A stretch of 64,000 nt of DNA, taken from positions 79,139,214-79,203,213 of the forward strand of contig OY744517.1 in assembly GCA_963556195.1 (NCBI GenBank), read 5' to 3'. The notes beneath the pieces were generated by a model. The model did no database searches and was not told where the DNA came from. It was given only the letters and a program-made list of their open reading frames with translations. Of the stretch, positions 61,549-64,000 are shown in pieces. The stretch's first letter is position 1. Each line of letters starts with the position of its first letter. The translations under genes and the position numbers were made by a program. This DNA is from Sepiola atlantica (Eukaryota; Mollusca; Cephalopoda; Sepiida; Sepiolidae).

Positions 61549-64000
61549 ACATACATGTATACACATACATACATGTATATATATATACATACATGTATAC
61601 ACATACATACATGTATATATATATACATACATGTATACACATACATACATGTATATATATATATACATATATACACATACATACATGTATATATATATAT
61701 ACATATATACACATACATACATGTATATATATATATACATATATACACATACATACATGTATATATATATATACATATATACACATACATACATGTATAT
61801 ATATATATACATATATACACATACATACATGTATATATATATATACATATATACACATACATACATGTATATATATATATACATATATACACATACATAC
61901 ATGTATATATATATACATATATACACATACATACATGTATATATATATACATATATACACATCATACATGTATATATATATTACATATATACACATACAT
62001 ACATGTATATATATATATCATATATACACATACATACATGTATATATATATATACATATATACACATACATACATGTATATATATATATACATATGTACA
62101 CATACATACATGTATATATATATATACATATGTACACATACATACATGTATATATATATATACATATATACACATACATACATGTATATATATATATACA
62201 TATATACACATACATACATGTATATATATATATACATATATACACATACATACATGTATATATATATATACATATATACACATACATACATGTATATATA
62301 TATATACATATTACACATACATACATGTATATATATATATACATATATACACATACATACATGTATATATATATATACATATATACACATACATACATGT
62401 ATATATATATATACATATATACACATACATACATGTATATATATATACATATATACACATACATACATGTATATATAATATACATATATACACTACATAC
62501 ATGTATATATATATATACATATATACACATACATACATGTATATATATATATACATATATACACATACATACATGTATATATATATATACATATATACAC
62601 ATACATACATGTATATATATATATACATATATACACATACATACATGTATATATATAATATACATATATACACATACATACATGTATATATATATATACA
62701 TATATACACATACATACATGTATATATATATATACATATATACACATACATACATGTATATATATATACATATATACACATACATACATGTATATATATA
62801 TATACATATATACACATACATACATGTATATATATATATACATATATACACATACATACATGTATATATATATATACATATATACACATACATACATGTA
62901 TATATATATACATATATACACATACATACATGTATATATATATATACATATATACACATACATACATGTATATATATATATACATATATACACATACATA
63001 CATGTATATATATATACATATATACACATACATACTTGTATATATATATATACATATATACACATACATACATGTATATATATATATACATATATACACA
63101 TACATACATGTATATATATATATACATATATACACATACATACATGTATATATATATATACATATATACACATACATACATGTATATATATATATACATA
63201 TATACACATACATACATGTATATATATATATATATACATATATACACATACATACATGTATATATATATATATACATATATACACATACATACATGTATA
63301 TATATACATATATACACATACATACATGTATATATATTATATATACATATATACACATACATACATGTATATATATACATATATACACATACATACATGT
63401 ATATATATATACATATATACACATACATACATGTATATATATATACATATATACACATACATACATGTATATATATACATATATACACATACATACATGT
63501 ATATATATACATATATACACATACATACATGTATATATATATACATATATACACATACATACATGTATATATATATACATATATACACATACATACATGT
63601 ATATATATACATATATACACATACATACATGTATATATATACATATATACACATACATACATGTATATATATACATATTACACATCATACATGTATATAT
63701 ATACATATATACACATACATACATGTATATATTACATATATACACATACATACATGTATATATATACATATATACACATACATACATGTATATATATACA
63801 TATATACACATACATACATGTATATATATACATATATACACATACATACATGTATATATATACATATATACACATACATACATGTATATATATATACATA
63901 TATACACATACATACATGTATATATATACATATATACACATACATACATGTATATATATACATATATACACTACCTACATGTATATATATACATATATAC
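61246..64000. repeat. TATACACATACATACATG satellite block 4
   Basis: About 2.75 kb running off the window end. The unit of about 36-40 bp is CATACATACATGTATATATA then TATACATATATACA, containing a CACATACA piece that distinguishes it from blocks 2 and 3. Units from 61650 onward differ mainly by one or two TA steps. From about 63300 the unit shortens by about 6 bases. Confidence 0.95.

Larger units (their letters stand above)
52233..64000 (-). other. Galpha-o intron, incomplete (>11.7 kb)
   Basis: Sequence upstream (in gene direction) of the helical-domain exon. It should join an exon beyond 64000. Apart from the satellite blocks and Penelope elements, only 52950-53470 is unique intron, with no coding sequence recognised. 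Confidence 0.8.

Noticed and set aside
53425..63971. Dozens of long open frames on both strands (up to about 900 codons) rich in Tyr, Ile, Met, Cys, His and Val
   Set aside because: They are translations of stop-poor TATACATG satellite. They overlap in several frames on both strands and some cross the N gap. No gene is supported.

Overview
This window is eukaryotic, AT-rich and intron-dominated. The only host gene I can support is the 3' part of a heterotrimeric G-protein alpha-o subunit gene on the minus strand. Five coding exons (52072-52232, 25068-25196, 23502-23631, 10995-11148, 3249-3436) have canonical GT-AG borders and matching phases. Together they give the last 253 residues of a Galpha-o protein ending in GCGLY and a stop codon. 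About 100 N-terminal residues (myristoylation site, P-loop) must lie beyond base 64000. The introns are about 7.6, 12.4, 1.4 and 26.9 kb, plus one longer than 11.7 kb. Intron size, the LINE, SINE and Penelope families, and long TATACATA arrays suggest a mollusc, probably a cephalopod. The organism is inference; the Galpha-o identity is not.

Layout: 1-3248 is 3' flank and probable 3' UTR with a CA/TA/CATA microsatellite. 3.4-52.1 kb is introns packed with old transposable elements: I/Jockey/RTE-like LINE remnants, several mariner relics, a hAT element with perfect 8-bp target duplication inside a tRNA-SINE, two long-TIR MITEs, a Merlin/ISXO2-derived element with 8-bp duplication, a Copia pol relic with a probable LTR, and a 0.9-kb minisatellite of about 21 units. 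52.2-64 kb is an intron holding a field of TATACATG/TATACACATACA satellite, with one 200-base N gap (56301-56500). Two Penelope-like elements with GIY-YIG endonuclease coding sit inside this field.

The most interesting signal is a recurring head matching the first 40-50 nt of U2 snRNA (GGCCTTTTGGCTAAGATC, then AAAGTGTAGTATCTGTTC). It is joined to at least four unrelated bodies: a long SINE of about 350 bp (three copies, two with clear 14-15 bp target duplications), a shorter SINE, a 460-bp element ending in a (TA)n tail, and a perfect hairpin/fold-back. A further array of partial head-like units lies at 27.2-28.1 kb. A second theme is a set of dispersed CTGAAGA-stem-GAAA motifs that look like degenerate hammerhead ribozyme cores of Penelope-like elements.

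Most long reading frames in the window (Tyr/Ile/Met/Cys/His-rich) are translations of microsatellite and were not annotated as genes.
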